A stretch of DNA of 18,540 nt from Desulfuromonadaceae bacterium GWC2_58_13 (GTDB taxonomy: Bacteria; Desulfobacterota; Desulfuromonadia; Desulfuromonadales; Trichloromonadaceae). The position numbers and the translations under genes are program-made. Of the stretch, positions 1 through 7,876 are shown one piece after another. Every line of letters starts with the position of its first letter. The stretch's first letter is position 1. Below the pieces are notes generated by a model. The model saw only the letters and a program-made list of their open reading frames with translations. It did not search any database and was not told where the DNA came from. The stretch covers positions 3,735 through 22,274 of the forward strand of contig MHXM01000098.1 of NCBI GenBank assembly GCA_001825565.1, in the 5' to 3' direction.

Positions 1-548
1 TCTATCAGCTCCAATTGCTCGGTGAGGACCCTCTGCGCTATGACGGTTACGGATTTGGCAATATCAGCCGACGTGTTCCGTCAATTAATGAAAATGCCTC
101 CCGACCATTTATCATCACCGGCACCCAGACCGGGTCTTTCCCTGAACTCGGACCTGAACATTTCACCACGGTTACGGGATGTTTTCCGGAACGGAACCGG
201 GTCACCTCCACCGGTCCAATCAAACCCTCTTCCGAAGCCATGACGCATGCCACCCTTTACCGGATTGAACCGGGGTTGAGCGTGGTCATGCATGTTCATT
301 CTCCCCATATCTGGCGCGCGGCGGCTCAACTTGGGCTGCCCCGCACCCCGGCAACAGCGGCTTATGGAACAACCGCCATGGCCGATGCCGTAGCTGATAT
401 CATGACCCAATCCCTGACCCGGAAGGTTGGCCTGTTTGTCATGGGAGGGCATGAAGATGGTGTCGTTTCTTTCGGCCGGACCGCGGAACATGCCGGAATT
501 GCCCTGATCGGCATTCTGGCCAGGGCCTACCAGATCGTCCCAGCCTGA
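1..548 (+). CDS. Class II aldolase/adducin-family protein (5' end cut off by window)
   Basis: The reading frame is open from the first bases (frame of position 3) to a TGA at 546-548, so about 182 C-terminal residues are visible; family members are usually a little over 200. It reads YGFGNISRR near the start, as in the N-terminal nucleotide-sugar/phosphate-binding part of class II aldolases. SSEA follows, with a Glu (234-236) matching the catalytic acid of fuculose-phosphate aldolase, then HVHSPH (291-308) and GGHEDG (His 450-452). The two HxH histidines and the late histidine are the expected divalent metal ligands. These enzymes are cytosolic and act on sugar phosphates or related hydroxy-acids; the exact substrate cannot be read here. 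A TTG at 15 could be called as a start, but the upstream codons are in frame and the family fold needs more N-terminus, so I treat it as truncated. No clear terminator follows. Confidence 0.85.
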   Translation, partial: YQLQLLGEDPLRYDGYGFGNISRRVPSINENASRPFIITGTQTGSFPELGPEHFTTVTGCFPERNRVTSTGPIKPSSEAMTHATLYRIEPGLSVVMHVHSPHIWRAAAQLGLPRTPATAAYGTTAMADAVADIMTQSLTRKVGLFVMGGHEDGVVSFGRTAEHAGIALIGILARAYQIVPA

Positions 549-849
549 CTCGTTCCTTTCTGAGCCAAAATCAGAATCTTGTCTCAATTCTGCGACCGAT
601 TCGCGGAAAAATGCCATCGCCGGCACTTATCGGTTCAATCCGTCCACCGTTCCCTCGGTGAGCATCCATCCCACCCCGACAATTTTCTTGCATGCTTCCC
701 GCTGCGGGCAACACGGAATTTTGGCTCTGTCACACTGAAAATCCACGCTGATTCGAGATGATTTCATGGGTTCAAAAATTCTCTTCCAGCATTTCCGTGC
801 ACAATTTCACTACCAATAAAAAATTTTTCGTGTATTTTGGGAAAGAAAA
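549..849. other. Gene-poor region between aldolase gene and kinase gene
   Basis: No convincing gene is present. A 60-codon frame at 579-761 has no Shine-Dalgarno sequence and no recognisable domain. The last 80 bases become markedly AT-rich, which marks the start of the kinase promoter region. Short imperfect stem-loops occur (for example CACCG/CGGTG around 645-662), but none is followed by a T tract, so I do not call a terminator. Confidence 0.5.
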
Positions 850-875
850 TTGCAAGTATTTTTTAATTTTAAAGA

Positions 876-881
876 TATAAT
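876..881 (+). promoter_or_regulatory. Candidate -10 box for the hybrid kinase gene
   Basis: A perfect TATAAT lies in a strongly AT-rich stretch 59 bases before the ATG at 940. The best -35 match (TTGCAA at 850-855) is spaced 20 bases away, which is long, so the -35 is weak. Transcription would start near 888, directly in front of the palindrome at 892-911. Confidence 0.35.
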
Positions 882-891
882 CTTGAAGTTC

Positions 892-911
892 TTTTCCGAA
901 GATTCGGAAAA
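892..911. repeat. Perfect 9-bp palindrome, operator-like, in kinase leader
   Basis: TTTTCCGAA (892-900) and TTCGGAAAA (903-911) are exact reverse complements separated by the two bases GA. A 2-base loop is too tight for a good RNA hairpin, so a dimeric protein-binding site on DNA is the more natural reading. It falls just downstream of the TATAAT at 876-881, where a bound protein would block transcription of the kinase gene. No regulator is encoded next to it, so its ligand is unknown. Confidence 0.5.
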
Positions 912-939
912 TCACGTTTTGTTTGCTGAAAGCTCCCGT

Positions 940-3669
940 ATGATAAATAGCAGTTGCCCGCCCGGTCCGTCAAATGACCAAACAATCATCCATGGATACC
1001 CGCTCAAGTATGTCTTCTTGTTCGTCGGAATATGGACCGCTCTCATTATCTCGTCATTATCCTGGACCACCTGGACGACTCGATCCAACCTGAAAGACTT
1101 AGCGTTGGTCCATGCTCGGGCCGTGTCCGCAAAGGACATTCTCTACCGTCGCTGGGGATCCACCTTTGGCGGCATTTATGTCAACCTGGCGTCAGGGGTC
1201 GCCCCCAATCCCCTGCTTCGGAATCATCCCGACCGTGATCTCGAAACCCGTTCCGGGCTGAAATTGACCCTGGTTAACCCGGAATACATGAGTCAGATGG
1301 TATATGACATGGAGGACCAGTCCCTGGGGATTCGTACCGGGATGACCAGCCTGGATCCGCTGAACCCACTCAACCATCCGGATGCTTGGGAAAGTTCTGC
1401 GCTTAAACAGCTTCTTGAGGGCAAAAGAGATGTCTCCGTCATCGAACATCGTCCCCAGGGACGTGTCCTGCGCGTGATGACTCCCCTTCGGGCTGAACCG
1501 GGATGCGTTCAGTGCCACAAACAGCATGGATATTCGCTGGGCAAGGTTTGCGGAGGCCTGACCGTACTGGTTCCGATGCGACCTTATGAAGAGCAGGCCA
1601 CCAGTGATCTTTCCAATTTGGGGTTCACCCATGCCCTGATCTGGTTTTTCGGCTTACTGACGATCTGCCTCGGGTTTCGCAAATATGCTGCATCCGAGCG
1701 GGCCCGCCATCGTACCCAAAAAGAGCTCCTTGAAGCCAAGCTGGCCGCGGAATCGGCAAGCCGGGCCAAAGGTGATTTTCTGGCCAACATGAGTCACGAA
1801 GTACGCACTCCCATGAATGCCATTATCGGCATGACCGAATTAGTACTCGAAACGGATTTGTCCCAGCACCAACGGGATTGTCTCGATACGGTGAAAACCT
1901 CATCCGACTCCCTGCTGGTGCTGATCAACGATATTCTTGATTTTTCTAAAATTGAAGCCGGAATGCTTGAATTCGAGACGGTTCCTTTCAGACTACGGGA
2001 ACTGGTCGAAGGAGCGATGCGGACCGCGGCGGTTCCGGCACACAGTAAAAGACTGGAAATAATTTATTCGGTGGCCGCCGAGGTGCCGGATTGCCTGCAT
2101 GGCGATCCATTGCGTACGCGCCAGGTTCTTTTGAACTTGTTGGGGAATGCGGTTAAATTTACCGAGAAAGGAGAAGTCCATCTACAGGTAAATCTGCTTG
2201 AACAGGCGGCAGACAGTTGCAGACTCTCTTTTTCGATAAAAGACTCCGGTATCGGCATCCCCAAAGAACTCCAGAATAAACTCTTCCAAAATTTCAGCCA
2301 GGCCGATTCGTCAACCACGCGCAAGTTTGGAGGCAGCGGTCTCGGACTTGCCATTACCAAGGCTCTCACCGATGGGATGGGAGGTCGAATTTCGTTCCAG
2401 AGTTGTGTGGGGAAGGGGAGCGTCTTTTCCGTGGAACTGCCGTTTAGTTCATCATGTTTGACGTGGCCCGCCATGACTGACGACCTTTTTGGCAAAAAAA
2501 TCCTTGTGGTGGAAGACCACTCTATTGCCAGGGATGTTGTTGTCGACAACCTGAGGCAATTGGGAGTCGAGGCCTACTCGATTGATTCCGGGGACAGCGC
2601 CATTCAGAGACTTCATGAAGCCCGATTTCGCAAGGAACCCTTTTCGGCTGTTCTGGTTGATTATGCGATGCCCGGCATGGATGGTTTCACGACTTCTGAA
2701 ATCATACGCGAACATATCGATCCGACCTTGCCGATTGTCATGATGTTTACCACCGAAGGCCTGAGCAAAGGCCTCGAACACTGTGCTGAGTTGGGAATTG
2801 ACGCTTATCTGACCAAACCGGTTTCTTTGAGCCGATTGCAGCATTCATTGAACGCCGTTTTCTGCCCGGGCTCGGTCAAAAGACCCGAACCCGTCAAGTC
2901 GCCTGAATTTTCCGAAGTGCCGACCCCGCGAACCGATACGTTTCGTCCTCATATCCTGTTGGCCGAAGACAATGCTTTTAATCAAAAATTGGCGTTGGCG
3001 CTGGCCCGCAAGAAAAATTGGGATATGACCGTCGTATCGGACGGCCAGGCTGCCGTCGATGCTGTCTGTACCAGAACCTTCGATCTGGTGTTGATGGATG
3101 TCCAAATGCCTAATGTCGATGGCCTGGAGGCGACCCGCCTGATTCGTCAGTACTGCCATGATCGAGGGCTTATTATTCCACTCATTGGCATGACGGCCTA
3201 TGCCATGGCAGGAGACCGGGAACGATGCCTGGCTTCAGGGATGGATGATTATGTTGCCAAACCGATTAAGCCTGAACTGTTTTACGAAGTCGTTGAACGA
3301 CATCTTGAAAAACATTCAAAAACTCATTCGCGCCTCGTGCCGAAGTCGGCCCTCCATTTGGCATTCAATAAGAACATCCAGGAAAACAAGTCCCTGATGT
3401 CCGAATTGGTCAGGGATTTTCTGGAAGACTATTTGAAAAATTTAGAAGAGATACGAGTAGCTATTGACCAGCAAAAGAGTCGCGAAGTGGAATTTCTTGC
3501 GCACAATCTTAAATCGGTTGTCGGATTTTTTAACGCCGAGGCCGCTTATCAATTGGCAAGGCAGTTGGAAATAACGGCGCGGGAGGGGACCATGGAACAG
3601 GGGAGGGATATTTTCATGAGACTGAAGGATGAACTAACGCTGCTTCACGAAAGCCTCAAGGCCATATGA
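940..3669 (+). CDS. Hybrid sensor histidine kinase with haem-c DUF3365 sensor, two receivers and HPt
   Basis: Membrane-bound BarA-like phosphorelay kinase of about 909 residues (ATG at 940). Two membrane helices (about 24-45 and 232-249) flank a periplasmic DUF3365/Tll0287-like domain containing CVQCH (189-193), a c-type haem attachment motif. A short linker leads to HisKA (MSHEVRTP, phospho-His 286) and HATPase_c (N box Asn 403, G1 DSGIGIP about 435-441, G2 GGSGLGL about 464-470). Receiver 1 has acidic ED 525-526 and Asp 574. Receiver 2 has EDN and Asp 720. The C-terminal HPt has His 855 in AHNLKS. All phosphorelay residues are present, so the protein should be active; redox or small gas ligands are likely signals (inference). 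An in-frame TTG at 850 would add 30 residues with a somewhat better purine tract before it, but 850-939 carries promoter-like sequence and the palindrome, so I prefer 940. No output regulator is adjacent. Confidence 0.85.
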   Translation: MINSSCPPGPSNDQTIIHGYPLKYVFLFVGIWTALIISSLSWTTWTTRSNLKDLALVHARAVSAKDILYRRWGSTFGGIYVNLASGVAPNPLLRNHPDRDLETRSGLKLTLVNPEYMSQMVYDMEDQSLGIRTGMTSLDPLNPLNHPDAWESSALKQLLEGKRDVSVIEHRPQGRVLRVMTPLRAEPGCVQCHKQHGYSLGKVCGGLTVLVPMRPYEEQATSDLSNLGFTHALIWFFGLLTICLGFRKYAASERARHRTQKELLEAKLAAESASRAKGDFLANMSHEVRTPMNAIIGMTELVLETDLSQHQRDCLDTVKTSSDSLLVLINDILDFSKIEAGMLEFETVPFRLRELVEGAMRTAAVPAHSKRLEIIYSVAAEVPDCLHGDPLRTRQVLLNLLGNAVKFTEKGEVHLQVNLLEQAADSCRLSFSIKDSGIGIPKELQNKLFQNFSQADSSTTRKFGGSGLGLAITKALTDGMGGRISFQSCVGKGSVFSVELPFSSSCLTWPAMTDDLFGKKILVVEDHSIARDVVVDNLRQLGVEAYSIDSGDSAIQRLHEARFRKEPFSAVLVDYAMPGMDGFTTSEIIREHIDPTLPIVMMFTTEGLSKGLEHCAELGIDAYLTKPVSLSRLQHSLNAVFCPGSVKRPEPVKSPEFSEVPTPRTDTFRPHILLAEDNAFNQKLALALARKKNWDMTVVSDGQAAVDAVCTRTFDLVLMDVQMPNVDGLEATRLIRQYCHDRGLIIPLIGMTAYAMAGDRERCLASGMDDYVAKPIKPELFYEVVERHLEKHSKTHSRLVPKSALHLAFNKNIQENKSLMSELVRDFLEDYLKNLEEIRVAIDQQKSREVEFLAHNLKSVVGFFNAEAAYQLARQLEITAREGTMEQGRDIFMRLKDELTLLHESLKAI

Positions 3670-3691
3670 GCCAGGGCGTTCCATCATTGTT

Positions 3692-3925
3692 TCAGGGGAG
3701 GGCAAGGAAAGAATTTGGAATCTGCTTTCCCGTAGGCATCAGATTTTCATTCGGCTGACTTCCCGTTTCGTAATAATGCTTCCGGCGTTCACAGAGGTAC
3801 GGGGTAGATCCCAGGCAATAGATATTAATCAACCCCCTCCAAACGTTACTGGTGCGCGTACTGTATTTTAAATAGAATTTACACTGATTTTTCAGGTCGC
3901 AGTTCTTTTTCAAAGTCTCTTCCAT
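3692..3925 (-). CDS. Small four-cysteine protein, conserved-hypothetical type
   Basis: A 77-residue frame with ATG at 3925 and a good Shine-Dalgarno (AGAGGG, 3932-3937 on the opposite strand, 6 bases from the ATG). Cysteines are at 9, 15, 37 and 45 (C-x5-C-x21-C-x7-C). They are followed by the pattern ERRK, a Gly (55) and NLMPTGK near the end. From memory this matches a family of small proteins in Geobacter-like bacteria with the pattern C-x5-C-x-F...W...YC...CERK...G..P..N-M-P-x-G, but I cannot search to confirm. The four cysteines could bind a metal or an Fe-S cluster; function unknown. It lies 49 bases downstream of the acyl-CoA synthetase gene on the same strand and ends 22 bases from the convergent kinase stop codon. 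There is no signal peptide or membrane helix. Confidence 0.68.
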   Translation of the reverse strand: MEETLKKNCDLKNQCKFYLKYSTRTSNVWRGLINIYCLGSTPYLCERRKHYYETGSQPNENLMPTGKQIPNSFLALP

Positions 3926-3944
3926 TATTGGCCCTCTGTTTTCA

Positions 3945-3972
3945 ATTATAATACCTTAATCATAATAATCTA
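3945..3972 (-). promoter_or_regulatory. Weak candidate promoter for the small Cys-rich gene
   Basis: In the AT-rich gap between the acyl-CoA synthetase stop and the small gene, the minus strand contains an exact TATAAT (plus 3945-3950). The -35 position is poor (TAGATT at 3967-3972, 3 of 6, spacing 16), and the resulting leader before the Shine-Dalgarno would be very short. The gene may equally be read through from the acyl-CoA synthetase gene. Confidence 0.28.
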
Positions 3973-3974
3973 CT

Positions 3975-5840
3975 TTATTCTGCGGTGGGAATCTGGGCTT
4001 CTACCGCAAATCGTTTAATTTTTTTCGTTGTGGTTTTTGGGAATTCGTCCTCCCGCAAGGTAAATTTTTTCACTCGTTTGTAATCCGCCAGCCGTTTGCC
4101 GGCCTCCAGCACTTCCATACGAATCAGCTTTTCAATTTCATCTTCGGTGAGTGACGATTTCCCCAGGTTTCGGGAATACTGATCAATCGCTTCAAGATCG
4201 GGATAGATGGTTGCATGCACCTCTTCGGCGCTGGGCGACACCTTGTGTCCGTAGACCATGACTTCGGCGATATAAGGACTTTTGAGCAGTTCAGTCTCAA
4301 CTTCTTCCGGATAAACATTTTTGCCATTGGGCGTCACGATAAGGTTTTTGGCCCGACCACAGATGGAAAGGTAACCATCCTGGTCAATACGTCCCAAGTC
4401 TCCGGTATAGTACCAGCCGTCGACCAGGACTTCGGCCGTGGCGTCCGGATTGTTGAAATAGCCGAGCATGACGTTGGGCCCACGTACCAGAATTTCACCC
4501 GAACCTTCCTTGTCGGGATTGGAGATGCGCACCTCCACATCCTGCAATGGAGGACCCACGGTACCGATGCGTGGCGCATCGGGCGGTTCGGCCGAAATAA
4601 CCGGAGACGTTTCGGTAATGCCGTATCCCTGCAGGATCTTGATGCCGAGGTCGCGAAAACCGCGGGCGATTTCCGGGTCCAGAGCTGCGCCGCCGCTAAT
4701 AAAGGTGGTGTTCTCGCCCAGCATTTTTTTAATTTTGGTAGCGATGATGGGGCGGGTAAAAGGCAGGTAAAACAGGGCGCGGGTGATGGCCTTTGACTGC
4801 ACGTTTTTCGTGATACGGTCGTAGAATATTCGGTACACGGCTGGAACGCCGAGGAAAAAGGTGGGTTTCACTTCCGCCAGATTTTCACCCAGTTTCTTAA
4901 TGGATTCGGCAAAAGATACCGTTCCGCCGACGGAAAGCGGAAGGAGCACACCACAGACCTGCTCGAATACATGGTTAATCGGCAGAAACGAGAGAGTGTG
5001 CATTTGGCTGTCGACTTTGAACAAACGAGTGGCGCCCTGGATATTCGAAACAATATTGCCGTGGCTGAGCATTGCCCCCTTGGAACGCCCGGTTGTGCCC
5101 GAAGTATACAGGATGACGGCGGCGTCATGCGTGGTGCGGGGATGCGCATCCGGTTCCTTGTCGCTGCAGAGGGTGTCGAAACTGAGCAGCCTGGCCTGTT
5201 GGGTGAGCTGCTGCCGGATTTTGTGGATCGGCGTAAAAATATCTTGTTTCCGGGGTTCCGCGGACAGCGAGTGCTCTGGCGGCATCAGCATCCGATAGGC
5301 ATGTTCGGCCAGTTGTTCCAATGGGGATGTTCGGTCTTCCGGTAGTTGGAATTCTTTGCGCAGTCGATACCATTCATTGACCAGGTCGTTAATGGCGGCC
5401 ACCGCTTCCCGATTTCTATTGAAGTCGCCTTTACGCTGTTCGATGAGAACGATCCGTTCGAGCCGGGGCAGATCGTCCTTGAGTTCGAGCAGGGAGTCCA
5501 AATAACCGCGAGTCGTAAATATCAGGCTGGCTTCGCAATCGCTGAGGACATGTTTGAGTTCGTTGGTCTTGAGTTCTTTATCGATCGGAACAACCACACC
5601 ACCGGCCCGCAAGATGCCGAGGTAAGCAATAACCCAGCGTATTGAAGATGGGGCCAGCAGAGCGGCATGCTCTCCAAACTTGAAATCGTTTTGTTGGAGA
5701 CCGGCGGCGATTTGTCCGGCCTGTTCCCAAAGCGAGGCATAGCTGGTCTGGACCCAACCGTCGACGATTTTCTCACGGAGAGCGGTTTTACCCTTGTGCG
5801 TCCGGCAGCTTTCAGAAAGGAGAGTATCGATGGTTTTCAC
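3975..5840 (-). CDS. AMP-forming long-chain acyl-CoA synthetase
   Basis: A 621-residue adenylate-forming enzyme that would activate fatty acids to acyl-CoA with ATP and CoA, acting in the cytosol or at the inner membrane face. Visible motifs are the P-loop-like YTSGTTGRSKG (245-255), GYGITET (405-411), TGD with the ribose-binding Asp 481, and the hinge/C-terminal GRAKNLIVTPNGKN with its catalytic-type lysines. Length, and an extra 80-90-residue segment before the P-loop (about 155-240), fit the COG1022 long-chain type better than short acetyl-CoA synthetases. The start is GTG (5838-5840) with a strong AAGGAG (plus 5850-5855) 9 bases upstream. The gene is divergent from lepA and followed on the same strand by the small Cys-rich gene. 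Substrate chain length and whether it serves beta-oxidation or lipid salvage cannot be read from sequence. Confidence 0.9.
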   Translation of the reverse strand: MKTIDTLLSESCRTHKGKTALREKIVDGWVQTSYASLWEQAGQIAAGLQQNDFKFGEHAALLAPSSIRWVIAYLGILRAGGVVVPIDKELKTNELKHVLSDCEASLIFTTRGYLDSLLELKDDLPRLERIVLIEQRKGDFNRNREAVAAINDLVNEWYRLRKEFQLPEDRTSPLEQLAEHAYRMLMPPEHSLSAEPRKQDIFTPIHKIRQQLTQQARLLSFDTLCSDKEPDAHPRTTHDAAVILYTSGTTGRSKGAMLSHGNIVSNIQGATRLFKVDSQMHTLSFLPINHVFEQVCGVLLPLSVGGTVSFAESIKKLGENLAEVKPTFFLGVPAVYRIFYDRITKNVQSKAITRALFYLPFTRPIIATKIKKMLGENTTFISGGAALDPEIARGFRDLGIKILQGYGITETSPVISAEPPDAPRIGTVGPPLQDVEVRISNPDKEGSGEILVRGPNVMLGYFNNPDATAEVLVDGWYYTGDLGRIDQDGYLSICGRAKNLIVTPNGKNVYPEEVETELLKSPYIAEVMVYGHKVSPSAEEVHATIYPDLEAIDQYSRNLGKSSLTEDEIEKLIRMEVLEAGKRLADYKRVKKFTLREDEFPKTTTKKIKRFAVEAQIPTAE

Positions 5841-5875
5841 GCGGAAAAACTCCTTGAAGAAGGTTGATTCGGGTC

Positions 5876-5905
5876 AATCTAGGCATGTGAAAATGAATAT
5901 TTCAA
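5876..5905 (-). promoter_or_regulatory. Candidate promoter for the acyl-CoA synthetase gene
   Basis: On the minus strand TTGAAA (plus 5900-5905) is followed after 18 bases by TAGATT (plus 5876-5881), a moderate sigma-70-like pair, about 36 bases before the GTG start. The palindrome at 5924-5940 lies just upstream of it. Called on consensus match only. Confidence 0.3.
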
Positions 5906-5923
5906 GAAGAAAACATGCTCCGG

Positions 5924-5940
5924 TGGAGGATGTTCCTCCA
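5924..5940. repeat. 7-bp inverted repeat in the divergent fadD-type/lepA intergenic region
   Basis: TGGAGGA (5924-5930) and TCCTCCA (5934-5940) are perfect reverse complements around TGT. The site sits about 20 bases upstream of the candidate -35 of the acyl-CoA synthetase gene and about 60 bases upstream of the lepA promoter, so it could be an operator for either. No T tract follows, so it is not a terminator. Confidence 0.4.
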
Positions 5941-5997
5941 TTTACAGATCCGTGTGATATCGGTAATCTTAGCCGACAAAGCCGATTCTGATTATAC

Positions 5998-6026
5998 TTT
6001 ACAACCCGAAATATTTTCATTATTAT
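5998..6026 (+). promoter_or_regulatory. Sigma-70-type promoter for lepA-lepB
   Basis: TTTACA (5998-6003, 5 of 6 to consensus) and TATTAT (6021-6026, 5 of 6) are separated by exactly 17 bases. Transcription would start near 6033, leaving a leader of about 39 bases before the lepA ATG. This is why the in-frame upstream ATG at 6033 is unlikely to be the lepA start. Confidence 0.55.
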
Positions 6027-6071
6027 ATCAGATTGCATTTTGCATCCTTAAGTCATTATGAAAAGAAGATT

Positions 6072-7871
6072 ATGGACAAAAGGTTTATCCGCAATTTTTC
6101 CATCATAGCTCATATCGACCATGGAAAGTCGACCCTGGCCGACCGACTTCTCGAAGCAACCGGCACCCTGACCGATCGAGAGCGAACCGACCAGTTTCTC
6201 GACAAAATGGAACTGGAGCGGGAGCGCGGGATTACCATCAAGGCCCAGGCGGTCCGGCTGAAGTATTCGGCCGATGATGGCCACGAGTATATCCTGAATC
6301 TCATCGATACCCCCGGCCACGTCGATTTCACCTACGAAGTCAGCCGGTCGCTGACCGCCTGCGAGGGGGCCTTGTTGGTGGTCGATGCTTCGCAGGGTGT
6401 CGAAGCGCAGACCCTGGCCAATGTGTACCTGGCAATCGACCAGAACCTCGAAGTCTTTCCGGTGTTGAACAAGATCGACCTGCCCAGTGCCGACCCGGCG
6501 GCGGTCAAAGCTGAAATCGAGGAAATCATCGGCCTCGACACTTCGGATGCCGTGTGCGCGAGCGCCAAAGAGGGGATCGGCATCCACGAGATTCTTGAAG
6601 CGATCGTCAGCAAGGTACCGGCTCCCACCGGCGACCAGGACGCGCCGCTGCGGGCTCTGATATTCGATTCCTGGTATGACTCCTATCAAGGCGTTATCAT
6701 TCTGGTGAGGATTTTCGACGGCAGCCTGAAAAAGGGTGACAAGATCCAGCTCATGGCCAACAAGATAAGCTATGAGGTGCTCAAAGTCGGAGTTTTTGCA
6801 CCCCACCCGATGGAAATGAGCAACCTGTCGGCCGGAGAAGTCGGTTTCGTCATCGCCGGCATTAAAGTTGTGCAGGACGCCAAGGTTGGCGACACCATTA
6901 CCCACCTGCATCGTCCGGCCACGTCTGCCCTGCCAGGGTTCAAAGAAGTCAAACCGATGGTCTTTTCCGGGCTTTATCCCATCGACACGGGCGAATACGA
7001 TTCGTTGCGAGACGCTCTTGAAAAACTCCGCCTTAACGACAGCTCCTTTTCCTTCGAGCCGGAAACCTCACTGGCTTTGGGCTTCGGATTTCGCTGTGGT
7101 TTTCTTGGCTTGCTTCATATGGAGATCATCCAGGAGCGTCTGGAGCGCGAATTTGGCGTTGAGCTGATCACGACCGCGCCGACCGTCGTGTATAAGGTTA
7201 CCACGGTCAAAGGCGAACTGCTGCGGGTCGAAAGCGCCAACAAACTGCCCGAAATCCAACAAATTGCACTTATCGAAGAGCCGTTCATTCTTTCTTCGAT
7301 TCATGTTCCCAACGAATTCGTTGGCGCCGTTCTCGCGCTTTGCGAAGAAAAACGGGGCGTGCAGCGGGAAATCAAATACCTGACCGCCAATCGGGTGATG
7401 GTGATCTACGAGTTGCCACTCAACGAGATCGTTCTCGATTTCTACGACCGGCTCAAATCGATTTCACGGGGCTACGCCTCCTTCGACTATGAATACCTCG
7501 ATTATCGCGAAAGCAGTCTGGTTCGTCTGAACGTACTGATCAACGGCGACCTGGTGGATGCTCTATCGCTCATTGTCCATCGCGACAAGGCCCAGCACCG
7601 TGGTCGCGACCTGGTGGCGAGAATGAAGGAATTTATTCCGCGACAGCAATATGAGGTGGCGATCCAGGCGGCTATCGGCAACAAAGTCATTGCCCGGGAA
7701 ACGGTCAAGGCCTTGCGCAAGGATGTTACCGCAAAATGCTACGGCGGAGACATCACGCGTAAACGCAAGCTTTTGGAAAAACAAAAAGAAGGTAAGAAGC
7801 GGATGAAGCAGGTCGGCAACGTCGAACTTCCCCAGGAAGCGTTTCTTGCTATCCTCAAGGTGAAAGAATAA
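6072..7871 (+). CDS. lepA: Elongation factor 4 (LepA), ribosome back-translocating GTPase
   Basis: A 599-residue translational GTPase, the normal length for LepA/EF4. It starts MDKRFIRNFSIIAHIDHGKST with the G1 P-loop at about 13-21, G3 DTPGHVDF at 79-86 and G4 NKID at 133-136. The C-terminal end rich in Lys/Arg (KRKLLEKQKEGKKRMKQVG) is characteristic of LepA and replaces EF-G domain IV. The ATG at 6072 is preceded by a weak AAGAAG purine tract. It agrees with the conserved N-terminus; an upstream in-frame ATG at 6033 would add 13 unrelated residues and coincides with the expected transcription start. LepA acts on stalled or mistranslocated ribosomes and in ribosome biogenesis. It is followed after 5 bases by lepB, the classic lepA-lepB operon. 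Confidence 0.97.
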   Translation: MDKRFIRNFSIIAHIDHGKSTLADRLLEATGTLTDRERTDQFLDKMELERERGITIKAQAVRLKYSADDGHEYILNLIDTPGHVDFTYEVSRSLTACEGALLVVDASQGVEAQTLANVYLAIDQNLEVFPVLNKIDLPSADPAAVKAEIEEIIGLDTSDAVCASAKEGIGIHEILEAIVSKVPAPTGDQDAPLRALIFDSWYDSYQGVIILVRIFDGSLKKGDKIQLMANKISYEVLKVGVFAPHPMEMSNLSAGEVGFVIAGIKVVQDAKVGDTITHLHRPATSALPGFKEVKPMVFSGLYPIDTGEYDSLRDALEKLRLNDSSFSFEPETSLALGFGFRCGFLGLLHMEIIQERLEREFGVELITTAPTVVYKVTTVKGELLRVESANKLPEIQQIALIEEPFILSSIHVPNEFVGAVLALCEEKRGVQREIKYLTANRVMVIYELPLNEIVLDFYDRLKSISRGYASFDYEYLDYRESSLVRLNVLINGDLVDALSLIVHRDKAQHRGRDLVARMKEFIPRQQYEVAIQAAIGNKVIARETVKALRKDVTAKCYGGDITRKRKLLEKQKEGKKRMKQVGNVELPQEAFLAILKVKE

Positions 7872-7876
7872 AAATA

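Noticed and set aside
579..761. 60-codon plus-strand frame after the aldolase gene
   Set aside because: No Shine-Dalgarno, no recognisable domain, and composition looks like intergenic sequence.
3670..3691. Possible terminator between the convergent kinase and small Cys-rich genes
   Set aside because: Only 22 bases with no stem of useful length and no T tract.
6033..6071. Upstream in-frame ATG for lepA adding 13 residues
   Set aside because: It coincides with the predicted transcription start, has no Shine-Dalgarno, and the conserved LepA N-terminus begins at 6072.
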